Shown here: in pieces, positions 24,628 to 32,845 of the stretch
Numbering within the stretch: the first letter of the stretch is position 1
Layout: each line of letters begins with the position of its first letter
Assembly (NCBI RefSeq): GCF_004138165.1
Contig: NZ_RYFF01000004.1
Location: 124,001 to 188,000, forward strand
Direction of reading: 5' to 3'
DNA: 64,000 nucleotides
From: Candidatus Chloroploca sp. Khr17
GTDB lineage: Bacteria; Chloroflexota; Chloroflexia; Chloroflexales; Chloroflexaceae
Program-made: the position numbers and the translations under genes
Notes under the pieces: model-generated
Seen by the model: the letters and a program-made list of their open reading frames with translations, nothing else
The model's database searches: none
What the model was told of the DNA's origin: nothing

Positions 24628-25287
24628 ATGTCAATTCTTACGCGTATCAAAGATCTGGTCAGTGCGAACGTCAACTCGATGCTTGATCGTGCTGAAGATC
24701 CCGAGAAGATGGCCAACGAGTATCTGCGCCAACTTACCAACGAGCTCTACGAGGTTCGTACGGGGGTGGCAACAGCGATGGCCGATGAAACCCGGCTTGA
24801 GCAGCGACGAATTTCGGCCTTTGCCGAAGCTGAGCAGTGGACAGCGCGGGCTGAAGCGGCGCTCCGTGCTGGTGATGAAGAACTGGCCCGTGCGGCTCTC
24901 TCACGCAAGGTACAGAGCCAGAAACTCGCCGAGCAGTTCCTGACCCAGGAGCAGGCCCAGGAAGAGCAGGTCAACGCGATGCAGGATGCCCTCGTGCAAC
25001 TCGAGACCCGCATTGCCGAGGTGAAGGCCAAGAAAGAACTGATCATTGCCAAGAAGAATCGGGCGCAAACGCAGGAAGCCCTGCAACGCACGGCACAGAG
25101 TATGAGCCAGATCGGGACGATGGATAAGCTGAGTCAGTTGGAAGAGCGGGTTGATGACCAGTTGGCAAAGGCTGACGCAATGGCAAAACTCGAGCAGGGT
25201 TCACTCGAGGCACGCTTCGAGGATCTCACGAAACGAACCGAAGTTGACTCAGAACTGGAAGAACTAAAGCGCAAACTTGGGATGTAA
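24628..25287 (+). CDS. pspA: PspA/IM30 (Vipp1-like) membrane stress protein
   Basis: The 219-residue protein begins SILTRIKDLVSANVNSML, the typical PspA/IM30 amphipathic helix followed by DRAEDPEKM. It is almost all coiled-coil after that, with the usual LEARFEDL ending. PspA proteins form ESCRT-III-like assemblies on the cytoplasmic face of the membrane and protect it under stress. GGGAGG lies about 12 nt ahead of the ATG. The gene is preceded by a promoter with a palindrome and followed by a clear terminator, so it is mostly monocistronic. No PspF/PspB/PspC partner is nearby. Confidence 0.93.
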   Translation: MSILTRIKDLVSANVNSMLDRAEDPEKMANEYLRQLTNELYEVRTGVATAMADETRLEQRRISAFAEAEQWTARAEAALRAGDEELARAALSRKVQSQKLAEQFLTQEQAQEEQVNAMQDALVQLETRIAEVKAKKELIIAKKNRAQTQEALQRTAQSMSQIGTMDKLSQLEERVDDQLAKADAMAKLEQGSLEARFEDLTKRTEVDSELEELKRKLGM

Positions 25288-25317
25288 GCGCCTGGTGGGA
25301 ACAATTGACGCCCCGTG

Positions 25318-25346
25318 CCGGGCAGGAAGGGCTGCCCGGTTTTTTG
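25318..25346 (+). terminator. intrinsic terminator after pspA
   Basis: A 7-bp GC-rich stem (25318-25324 and 25333-25339) with an 8-nt loop is followed by six T residues. Confidence 0.88.
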
Positions 25347-25370
25347 TGTCGGGCAGGATGTGTGGACATT

Positions 25371-25574
25371 ATGCCATTCTATAAAGATATGGAATTGATC
25401 TGTCGCAGCTGTGGCGAGTCGTTTATCTTCACTGCAGGCGAACAGGAATTTTATGCCGATAAGGGCTTTCTGCATGAGCCGACCCGCTGCCCGCGGTGCC
25501 GGTCGCGACGCGATGGGCCACCATCACGTCCGCGTGAGACTGAACCGCGGCAGGGTCGCCGGCCAAAGGATTAA
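25371..25574 (+). CDS. small zinc-ribbon protein
   Basis: The 67-residue protein has four cysteines as CxxC pairs (Cys11, Cys14, Cys40, Cys43) with CRSCGESFIFT between aromatic residues, the pattern of the 'probable zinc-binding' trcl-type ribbon. A basic, Arg/Pro-rich tail follows. The start at 25371 lies 25 bp after the pspA terminator, so it may rely on a promoter inside that region or read-through. Its stop lies 2 bp before the oxidoreductase start, so the two genes are coupled. The role is unknown. Confidence 0.7.
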   Translation: MPFYKDMELICRSCGESFIFTAGEQEFYADKGFLHEPTRCPRCRSRRDGPPSRPRETEPRQGRRPKD

Positions 25575-25576
25575 GT

Positions 25577-27112
25577 ATGCGTGACCGGAGTCCGCTGCGT
25601 GAGCGGTATGAAGTGGTCGTGATCGGGGCGGGTATTGGAGGGTTGACCGCAGGAGCGCTGCTTGCCGCACGGGGCAAAGATGTGCTCGTGCTCGAGCAAC
25701 ACTATCTGCCGGGCGGTTCAGCACAGACGTTTCCTAGTGGGCGTTATCGGTTTGATGTCGGCCCCAAGCTCTTTTTTGGGATGGATCAGGGTCGCGGCAA
25801 TATGCGCTATCATCAAGAGGTTTTTGCCGAGCTTGATGAGTGGCCTGAATTAAGCTCGTACGAGAGTTACTACACCTTTCGACACCCCCGAGGCACGTTG
25901 CGAATTGCCGGGTCAACAGAGGAGTATCTTCACGAGTTGATCACCTGTTTTCCTGAGGAAGCGGCAGGGATCCGTGCGTTTTATCGCCGCCTCGAGCAAC
26001 TGCACGAGCTGTTTGTGGCGATGCCGAACCTACCCCTCGATGATCCCTGGACCTATGCAACCCTGTTATGGCGTGTACCACTTGAGCGCCTGGTTGAACT
26101 CAACCACTGGAGTCAAGTGACGCTCGGGGAACTCTTTGACCGTTACATAGCTTCGCCCGAGGTACGCTCGATCATCAATGCCGAGATGATCGCTTTCTGT
26201 TACTCGGATCTTGATGAGACCCCGGCGGTACTGGGGGCCCTGGTCTTGATCGAACGGCATAAGGGAGGCGGCACATTTACCAAAGGTGGGAGTGGTGAAC
26301 TGGCGAAACTCTTGATTCGGGGGCTTGAAAAGCATAATGGACGGATCAGCTATCGTAGCCCTGTGGTACGGATCGGAGTCGAAGACGGACGCGCCCGTGG
26401 GGTCGTGCTTGGCGATGGATCCCGGATCAGAGCCGACTGGGTGATCAGCAATGCCGGAGTCGTCAATACGTTTGGACGTACCGGAACACCGGTTGAGCCC
26501 CTCGTCGATCGGCGCTGGGTGAAGCCAGCGACACGCACGCGGGTTGACCAGTTGAAAATCACCGATTCATTTATCACCCTCTTTGCAGGTGTTGATGCAA
26601 GCGTCTTTCCTGAGGGAACCGACCCGCACACCCTCTATATTGATCACTATGCGCAAACAGGCAATGATCTGCGCATGATCTGTTTCTGCAACTCGTCCTT
26701 CAAGGATCCGAGTCTGGCTCCACCGGGCAAACATGCCCTACAGATCGTCTATTTTGACCCTGACTATTGCCGATATGACGTATGGCAACGGAATGACGAC
26801 TATGCCGCACGCAAAGCCGAAGCGACCGAGCGTGCGCTGACGATGGCCGAGGAGGTTTTTCCCGGGATCAGAGCGGGCATTGAGCGGCTGGAAGTCGGGA
26901 CCCCGCTGACCTACGAAGACTACCTGGCAAAATGGGGTGGCGGCTGGGGAGCCCGCATGAGCGTTGATCAATTTGCCTTTCAGCGCTTCCAGCACAAAAC
27001 CGACATTGACCGTCTTTTGCTGGTAGGGGCCGACACGCACCCTGGTATCGGGGTCGTGAGTGTCACCATGAGCGGAATCAACTGCGCGAGCTTGATTGCA
27101 CGACCGCGCTAA
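25577..27112 (+). CDS. FAD-dependent carotenoid desaturase/isomerase-like oxidoreductase (CrtI/CrtISO family)
   Basis: The 511-residue protein has an N-terminal FAD-binding motif VVIGAGIGGLTAGALLA (about residues 13-29), then LEQHYLPGGSAQTF. The C-terminal VGADTHPGIGVVSVTMSG motif is typical of the CrtI/CrtO/CrtISO family. Members act on all-trans or cis carotenoids and retinoids. In Chloroflexales, carotenoid and bacteriochlorophyll pathways need several such enzymes, which fits, but the exact substrate cannot be read from sequence. AAAGGA precedes the ATG by 6 nt. It is in an apparent operon with the zinc-ribbon gene upstream and the DUF547 gene 16 bp downstream. No other carotenoid gene is nearby. 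Confidence 0.8.
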   Translation: MRDRSPLRERYEVVVIGAGIGGLTAGALLAARGKDVLVLEQHYLPGGSAQTFPSGRYRFDVGPKLFFGMDQGRGNMRYHQEVFAELDEWPELSSYESYYTFRHPRGTLRIAGSTEEYLHELITCFPEEAAGIRAFYRRLEQLHELFVAMPNLPLDDPWTYATLLWRVPLERLVELNHWSQVTLGELFDRYIASPEVRSIINAEMIAFCYSDLDETPAVLGALVLIERHKGGGTFTKGGSGELAKLLIRGLEKHNGRISYRSPVVRIGVEDGRARGVVLGDGSRIRADWVISNAGVVNTFGRTGTPVEPLVDRRWVKPATRTRVDQLKITDSFITLFAGVDASVFPEGTDPHTLYIDHYAQTGNDLRMICFCNSSFKDPSLAPPGKHALQIVYFDPDYCRYDVWQRNDDYAARKAEATERALTMAEEVFPGIRAGIERLEVGTPLTYEDYLAKWGGGWGARMSVDQFAFQRFQHKTDIDRLLLVGADTHPGIGVVSVTMSGINCASLIARPR

Positions 27113-27128
27113 CCAAAGGAGAGCGGTC

Positions 27129-27995
27129 ATGAACGAATTGATCCGGTTGCGCGAGGCGGCGCTCGGGCTCGTGAATATCGGGCGTGGGAAGGAGGTGTTG
27201 AATGAAGGAACCATTGATCCGGAAACCATCCCCATTCACGCCATCCCGGGGGCCATGGTGCGAGCTTTGCTTATGCTCAAAACAACTGCCATCAGTGATG
27301 AGGGAACAAAGGTTGCGTATGATGCGTTACGCGAGAGCGAGGCATACCGCGAATTACGCAACCTGACGCCACATCTGCGCCGACTCACCCCTGAAGATCT
27401 ACCAAGTCGAACCGAGCGGCTCGCTTTGTGGATCAACCTCTACAACACACTTGTGCTTGATGCCGTGATCAGCTATGACATTCAGCGCAGCGTGAGCGAG
27501 CGCCTGGGGGGGATCGGTTTCTTTCGGCGCGCAGCGTACAATGTGGGCGGCCTGCGCTTCAGTGCCGACGATATTGAACATGGCATCTTGCGTGCCAATG
27601 CCTCGCACCCCTTCTTGCCAGGACAACAGTTCGCCCAGGGCGATCCGCGGTTGGCTTGGAAGATGGAGAGCCGCGACTCACGGATCCATTTTGCGCTCAA
27701 CTGCGCGAGTCGCTCGTGCCCACCGATTGCCGCGTACCGCGCCGAGCAGATCGACGACCAACTGGAACTAGCCGTGCGCAACTTTGTTGACGCCGAGACC
27801 AGCGTCGATCCGGCGGAAGGAACCCTGCAGATTTCGAGCATCTTCAACTGGTTTCGGGACGATTTTGGCGGCCTGGACGGGGTCGTCGCCTTTGTACGGC
27901 GCTATCTCCCCAACGATGCGCGGCGGACATGGCTAGAGGCCAGGCACGAAATTGATCTGGTCTTTACCCCGTATGACTGGAGCTTGAATCGTTAA
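27129..27995 (+). CDS. DUF547 family protein
   Basis: The 288-residue protein contains the DUF547 hallmark segments NLYNTLVLDAVI (about residues 96-107) and RIHFALNCASRSCPPI (about 187-202), with the conserved paired cysteine region. No signal peptide or TM helix is seen, so it is cytoplasmic. AAAGGAG lies 8 nt before the chosen ATG at 27129. DUF547 proteins have no settled function. A thioredoxin-like or hydrolase role is not supported by anything visible. It is the last gene of the 25371-27995 operon. Confidence 0.8.
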   Translation: MNELIRLREAALGLVNIGRGKEVLNEGTIDPETIPIHAIPGAMVRALLMLKTTAISDEGTKVAYDALRESEAYRELRNLTPHLRRLTPEDLPSRTERLALWINLYNTLVLDAVISYDIQRSVSERLGGIGFFRRAAYNVGGLRFSADDIEHGILRANASHPFLPGQQFAQGDPRLAWKMESRDSRIHFALNCASRSCPPIAAYRAEQIDDQLELAVRNFVDAETSVDPAEGTLQISSIFNWFRDDFGGLDGVVAFVRRYLPNDARRTWLEARHEIDLVFTPYDWSLNR

Positions 27996-27998
27996 CTA

Positions 27999-28360
27999 GG
28001 GCGATTGCAGCTTAAAGTCCCAAAACCTAACTCAAGGTAGGAGTCCTTGAGTGCCACACGAAAACGCTTGGCCTTGATACGGCCTTTCCTTGGTTTCCGA
28101 CGCAAGAGGGGTGAGCTTAATCATGTCGAGCAGGTTGTGCGCCTTGGTGCGCTCAATCCGTGGATCTTCCACAGTCGCACAAAGAGGGCGCGAGGGTTCG
28201 TTCAGCATGCGACGACATCAGCTTGCTCCTCATACATGGTGGCCTACACGAATGATGCGCTTATGCCCCATGTTGCCCCACCGCGCAACGGGGGTGAAAC
28301 ACGGCGTTGGGCAAAACAGTATGGCACACTCCAGCGCAATCGATTAAGCTGCAATCGCCC
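27999..28360. mobile_element. 362-bp TA-flanked inverted-repeat element (MITE or IS remnant)
   Basis: Terminal inverted repeats of 17 bp (27999-28015 and 28344-28360) are perfect and each is flanked by TA, the target duplication typical of IS630/Tc1-mariner and related MITEs. The inside shows short frames (28047-28385 and others) without a recognisable transposase. It inserted between the DUF547 stop and the T-box promoter without disrupting either. Confidence 0.7.
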
Positions 28361-28381
28361 TAACCCGATGGCGTCCCCCAC

Positions 28382-28410
28382 TTGACGCTGTGCGACCCTG
28401 TTGTTATACT
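28382..28410 (+). promoter_or_regulatory. promoter of the T-box leader and ileS
   Basis: TTGACG (28382-28387), a 17-bp spacer and TATACT (28405-28410) are seen. The predicted start near 28417 is just upstream of the T-box stem I. Confidence 0.85.
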
Positions 28411-28424
28411 AAACGCAAATGGCT

Positions 28425-28756
28425 GTGACGGGGACGAGTAGGATGATCAATCTCGCCTTCAGCGAGCCCGGGTTGGTGTGAGCCGGGCGGTTGAGCATCA
28501 TCTGAAGATCACCCCTGAGCTGGCAGGTGAACCGTGGTGTCACATCGATGCCCCCAGTAGCCCCGCCCGACCTTGTCCCTCGTTAGCGGGACAGAGCGTT
28601 GTTGGACGCTCGCCGAGCGCAGAATGTGAAGGCGTCGGGATGGTGGGTGAGTGCTTTGCTCGCTGCTCCTCTCCGTTCCTTCAACCTTCTGAACCGGGGT
28701 GGTACCGCGGGGCTTTTTCGCCTCGTCCCCTTTCTTGATGGGGGCGGGGTTTTTTG
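28425..28756 (+). promoter_or_regulatory. T-box riboswitch, isoleucine specifier, ending in a terminator
   Basis: The leader of ileS contains the T-box sequence TGGTACCGCG (28700-28709). Its UGGU bulge would pair with the ACCA end of uncharged tRNA-Ile. In stem I the loop-E motif AGTA (28437-28440) lies opposite GAAG followed by ATC (28509-28511), an isoleucine codon followed by a purine. A 10-bp stem with two G-T pairs (28721-28730 and 28740-28749) plus a T run (to 28756) is the terminator, and the T-box region is the alternative antiterminator. Uncharged tRNA-Ile should switch ileS on by read-through. Confidence 0.9.
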
Positions 28757-28795
28757 TTGTCTCGCCGTTTGGCCAGGTACGTTTCTGGAGGATGC

Positions 28796-31700
28796 ATGTT
28801 TACACCAGTCACGACGAATGTCTCCTTCCCGCAACTCGAAGAAGAGGTGCTAGAGTGGTGGACTGAGCGACAGATTGTGGAACGCTCGCTTGCTTCGGGT
28901 GAAAAACCGTTTGTCTTTTATGAGGGGCCGCCGACGGCGAATGGTCGCCCCGGTCTCCACCATGTCATCAGCCGAACCTTTAAGGATATTATCCTGCGCT
29001 ATCGGGCGATGCAGGGCTATCAGATCATTGGCCGTCGTGAGGGCTGGGATACCCACGGGTTGCCGGTTGAAATCGAGGTTGAACGCAAACTTGGGTTTAC
29101 CGGCAAAGCTGATATCGAACGCTTTGGCATCGCAGAATTTAATAAGCTCTGCCGTGAGAGTGTTTGGGAGTATATCCAGGAGTGGAAGACCTTTACTCAG
29201 CGCATTGCCTACTGGGTTGATGAGGATGGCTACTACACCTACGATAACAAATATATCGAGTCGCTCTGGTGGATCTTGCGCCAGCTCTGGGAGCGTGGGT
29301 TGCTCTTCCGTGACTATAAGGTGACGATGCATTGCCCGCGCTGCGGGACGACGCTCAGTGATCACGAGGTGAGCCTCGGCTTTAAGGAGGACGTTGATGA
29401 TCCGAGTGTCTGGGTGAAGTTCCGCTTGACAGGCGCATCAGTCGAGGGCGCTCCCGCCGAGGCGCTGGCCTCAGGGTTGGAGGGGGCCTTTATGGTGGCG
29501 TGGACGACGACGCCCTGGACGTTGCCGGCCAATGCGGCACTGGCGGTCAATCCCGAGGCTATGTATGCACTGGCCGAGGTGGATGGACAGCAGTTGCTGG
29601 TCGCGGCAAGCCTGGTCGAGCGGGTGCTCGGCGAGGGTGTGCCGGTGCATCGCCAGCTCCAGGGCAGCGACCTGGTCGGCCTGCGTTACGAGCCACTCTT
29701 TCAGGGGGTGCCGGGCAAGGGCGATACGGTTGATTGGACGCAGGCGTATCGGGTAGTTGCCGATGAATTTGTGAGCCTTGATGATGGTACCGGGGTGGTG
29801 CATATCGCACCAGCCTATGGTGACCTGGAGATCGGGCGCAAGTATGGGTTGCCCACGCTCTTTTCGGTGGGACTCGATGGCAAGGTGCTGCCCGAATATG
29901 AGGAACTGGGTTTTGGTGGCAAGTTCTTCAAAACGGCTGACCCTGACATCACGCGCAATCTGAAACAGCGCGGGCTGATGTTCAAGAGTGGGCGCGTGCG
30001 TCACAGCTATCCTTTTTGCTGGCGCGACGATACGCCGTTGCTCTACTACGCCAAACCTTCGTGGTACATCCGCACAACGGCGTACAAGGATGATCTGGTT
30101 GACAATAATCAGCAGATCCACTGGGTGCCCGAGCACATCCGTGATGGGCGCTTTGGCAACTGGCTCGAAAATAATATTGACTGGGCGATCAGTCGCGAAC
30201 GCTATTGGGGAACCCCCTTGCCGATCTGGACCAACGCTGATGGCTCGCATATGGAGTGCATCGGCAGCCTGGAAGAGCTAGAGCAGAAGGTGGGACGCTC
30301 ACTGCGCGATCTTGATCTGCATCGGCCCTATGTTGACGAGGTGACCTGGCAAGATCCGCAACACGGCACGATGCGACGCATTGCTGATGTTGCCGACTGC
30401 TGGTTCGATAGCGGGGCCATGCCGGTGGCACAGTGGCACTATCCCTTTGAAAACCAGCAACTCTTTGAGAGCGCTCATCCAGCCGATTATATCTGTGAGG
30501 CGGTGGACCAGACACGCGGATGGTTCTATACGTTGCATGCCGAAAGCACGCTGCTCTTCAATCGTCCGGCCTTCCAGAATGTGATCTGCCTTGGTCATAT
30601 TCTCGACGAGCATGGCTTGAAGATGAGCAAGAGCAAGGGCAATATCATCAAGCCAGCGGAAGTGATCGAAGCGTATGGCGTTGACGCCTTGCGCTGGTAC
30701 CTCTTTGCCGCAGCGCCTCCAGGGAACCCGCGGCGCTTTAGCATGGGCCTGGTCAGCGAGAGCCTGCGCAAATTCTTGCTGACGCTCTGGAATACCTACA
30801 GCTTCTTTGTTACCTATGCGACCCTCGACCAGTGGCAGCCAGGCGAGGCGGTACCGAATGAGGCGTTGCAGCCGATTGACCGGTGGGCGCTGGCGGCGCT
30901 CAACGGGTTGGTACGTGATGTCACTGCTGACTTCGAGGACTACGAGGTCTACCCGGCGGCGCGGCGGATCGAGCGGTTCGTAGACGAGCTCTCGAACTGG
31001 TATGTGCGCCGCAATCGGCGGCGTTTCTGGAAGAGTGAAACCGATGCCGATAAGCAGGCAGCCTACCATACGCTCTATACGTGTCTGCTGACGTTGACCA
31101 AAGTAACGGCACCCTTTATCCCGTTTATCAGCGAGCAGATCTACCGCAATCTGACGGGCCAGGTGGCAGGGGGAGCGTCATCGGAGGGTCTTGCCGAGAG
31201 TGTCCACCTGGCGCGGTGGCCGACCTACGATCCGGCGCGCATTGACGAGACCCTCGTGGCCGATACGGAAGCGTTGCTCAACGCAGTCTCGCTGGGGCGT
31301 GCCGCCCGCAAGACGGCCAACCTGAAGGTGCGTCAGCCGCTGGCCGAGCTCTGGCTGCGTGCAGCAACCCCCGCCGAGACAGCAGGCGTACGCCGGTTTG
31401 AAGCGGATTTGCGCGACGAGTTGAATGTCAAGCAGGTGCGCTATCTTGAAGCTGCCTCGACGATTGTCGAGTATCGCTTCAAGCCCAACTTGCGGCTGGT
31501 CGGCAAAAAATATGGTAAGCTCGTGCCCGCCTTGACCGTTGCCCTCAAAGACCTGGCAGGCGACGCGGCACGCGCAGCGGCGCACGCATGTGAAGCTGGT
31601 GAACCGGTACGGCTGACGGTCAACGGACAAGCCCTCGAACTCCAGGCCGAGGAGATTCTGATCGAGAGCAGCGCCCCCGAGGGCTACGCTGTCGCCGAAA

Positions 31701-32017
31701 GCGACGGTATGCTCGTGGCGCTCAATACTACGGTCACACCCGAGTTGCGCCGGGAGGGGGCGGCACGGGATCTCGTGCGCAGCGTGCAGGATGCCCGCAA
31801 ACAGGCGGGCCTGGCGATCGCCGATCGCATTGCGCTCTATGTGACCAGTGCGAACGAAGGCGCACTGCTGCAGGAAACCCTGGCGCAGTGGGGCGACTAT
31901 GTACGCGGCGAAACCCTGGCAACGAATCTCACGGTGGGCGAGGCCCCCGAGGGTGCCCACACCGAACAGGCCGAATTTGGCGATGGCGACGCGACGCTGG
32001 GCATTGTAAAGGCGTAG
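28796..32017 (+). CDS. ileS: isoleucyl-tRNA synthetase, long (type 2) form
   Basis: The 1073-residue enzyme has the HIGH-equivalent motif GLHH (53-56), the editing-domain entry GWDTHGLP and KMSKS (Lys609-Ser613). The length and the eukaryote-like form match type 2 IleS, about 1050 residues, not the about 930-residue type 1 form, and no C-terminal CxxC zinc finger pair is seen. It charges tRNA-Ile in the cytoplasm. The start at 28796 has GGAGG 4-6 nt ahead, and the frame extension upstream lies inside the T-box terminator. Regulated by the T-box leader. The gene ends 14 bp before a strong 21-bp hairpin. Confidence 0.97.
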   Translation: MFTPVTTNVSFPQLEEEVLEWWTERQIVERSLASGEKPFVFYEGPPTANGRPGLHHVISRTFKDIILRYRAMQGYQIIGRREGWDTHGLPVEIEVERKLGFTGKADIERFGIAEFNKLCRESVWEYIQEWKTFTQRIAYWVDEDGYYTYDNKYIESLWWILRQLWERGLLFRDYKVTMHCPRCGTTLSDHEVSLGFKEDVDDPSVWVKFRLTGASVEGAPAEALASGLEGAFMVAWTTTPWTLPANAALAVNPEAMYALAEVDGQQLLVAASLVERVLGEGVPVHRQLQGSDLVGLRYEPLFQGVPGKGDTVDWTQAYRVVADEFVSLDDGTGVVHIAPAYGDLEIGRKYGLPTLFSVGLDGKVLPEYEELGFGGKFFKTADPDITRNLKQRGLMFKSGRVRHSYPFCWRDDTPLLYYAKPSWYIRTTAYKDDLVDNNQQIHWVPEHIRDGRFGNWLENNIDWAISRERYWGTPLPIWTNADGSHMECIGSLEELEQKVGRSLRDLDLHRPYVDEVTWQDPQHGTMRRIADVADCWFDSGAMPVAQWHYPFENQQLFESAHPADYICEAVDQTRGWFYTLHAESTLLFNRPAFQNVICLGHILDEHGLKMSKSKGNIIKPAEVIEAYGVDALRWYLFAAAPPGNPRRFSMGLVSESLRKFLLTLWNTYSFFVTYATLDQWQPGEAVPNEALQPIDRWALAALNGLVRDVTADFEDYEVYPAARRIERFVDELSNWYVRRNRRRFWKSETDADKQAAYHTLYTCLLTLTKVTAPFIPFISEQIYRNLTGQVAGGASSEGLAESVHLARWPTYDPARIDETLVADTEALLNAVSLGRAARKTANLKVRQPLAELWLRAATPAETAGVRRFEADLRDELNVKQVRYLEAASTIVEYRFKPNLRLVGKKYGKLVPALTVALKDLAGDAARAAAHACEAGEPVRLTVNGQALELQAEEILIESSAPEGYAVAESDGMLVALNTTVTPELRREGAARDLVRSVQDARKQAGLAIADRIALYVTSANEGALLQETLAQWGDYVRGETLATNLTVGEAPEGAHTEQAEFGDGDATLGIVKA

Positions 32018-32030
32018 ACCTTTTCGCTTT

Positions 32031-32075
32031 CCTGCGCAGAACGATGCCAGCAAAGCTGGCATCGTTCTGCGCAGG
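32031..32075 (+). terminator. 21-bp perfect hairpin after ileS
   Basis: Arms 32031-32051 and 32055-32075 are perfect with an AAA loop. No T run follows, so it may be a weak terminator or a stabilising structure. The next gene begins 15 bp later. Confidence 0.6.
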
Positions 32076-32089
32076 TACAGGAGTCATCC

Positions 32090-32836
32090 TTGAAACAAGA
32101 AGATCTCCCTCACTTGCGGCGTCATCTCGTTGGTACGGGGCGAGTTGAGGGTGCGCGACCGTTGCGGTTGGTGATTGAGGAGACAACAACGCAGGCGTAT
32201 AGCGATGCGCAGATCGACGATTATCAACGCGGTCAACGCGAGCCGTTGATCCGACGCCCGCCGCTGCGGCTGAGCGTGCGAGCACGTTTTTCGCACGAGG
32301 CGGGGGTGTTGCGCGGCACGGCTGGTTTTGGGTTCTGGAACTACTTCCTGGCGGGATGGCCGACGATGCCGCGGGCGCTCTGGTTTTTTTATGGCTCGCC
32401 ACCAAGCGACATTGCACTGGCCTCGGGCGTGCCGGGGCGCGGCTGGAAGGCGGCAGCCATTGATGCCGGTCGCCCACAGGGGCTGGCCCTCTTTCCGGTA
32501 GCCTTGCTCGCCGCACCACTGATGCGTTTCCCTATGCTCTATCGGGGATGGTGGCCACCCTTGCAGCGGGCGATCGGGGCGAGTGAGCGGCTCGTGGGGG
32601 TACCGATGACCGCCTGGCATACCTATGCCATCGAATGGGGCGAGCGCACGAGTCGTTTTCTCGTTGATGGGCGGGTCATCCTGGATGAGGTGCCGTCACC
32701 ACGCGGCCCGATGTGTTTTGTCGCCTGGGTTGATAATCAGTACTTGGTGGCAACACCGCAGGGGCGTTTGCGGTGGGGCTTGCTGGATGTGCCTGAGGCA
32801 CAATGGATCGAGATCGATGATGCCGTATATGGGTGA
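32090..32836 (+). CDS. concanavalin A-like/GH16-like fold protein, unknown function
   Basis: The 248-residue protein begins at a TTG codon preceded by CAGGAG at 6 nt. The segment WHTYAIEWGERTSRFLVDGRVI (about residues 181-202) is the strand-turn typical of laminarinase/ConA-like sandwiches, where a substrate is recognised. The acidic catalytic pair of GH16 is not obvious and no signal peptide is present, so it is probably cytoplasmic and non-catalytic. It is close behind ileS but separated by a hairpin, and it runs convergently into the HerA-like gene 9 bp away. Confidence 0.45.
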   Translation: MKQEDLPHLRRHLVGTGRVEGARPLRLVIEETTTQAYSDAQIDDYQRGQREPLIRRPPLRLSVRARFSHEAGVLRGTAGFGFWNYFLAGWPTMPRALWFFYGSPPSDIALASGVPGRGWKAAAIDAGRPQGLALFPVALLAAPLMRFPMLYRGWWPPLQRAIGASERLVGVPMTAWHTYAIEWGERTSRFLVDGRVILDEVPSPRGPMCFVAWVDNQYLVATPQGRLRWGLLDVPEAQWIEIDDAVYG

Positions 32837-32845
32837 CCTCTACCC

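Noticed and set aside
28047-28385. 112-aa frame inside the 362-bp TA-flanked element as a transposase
   Set aside because: No DDE or other transposase motif was found in any frame. The element is annotated as a MITE or remnant.
28478-28738. 86-aa frame in the ileS leader
   Set aside because: It lies within the T-box riboswitch, and the RNA features explain this stretch better.
29471-30250. 259-aa minus-strand frame within ileS
   Set aside because: Antisense to a conserved synthetase region; no independent evidence.
32090-32836. active GH16 glycosidase
   Set aside because: The fold-like segment is present, but the catalytic acidic motif and a signal peptide are missing.
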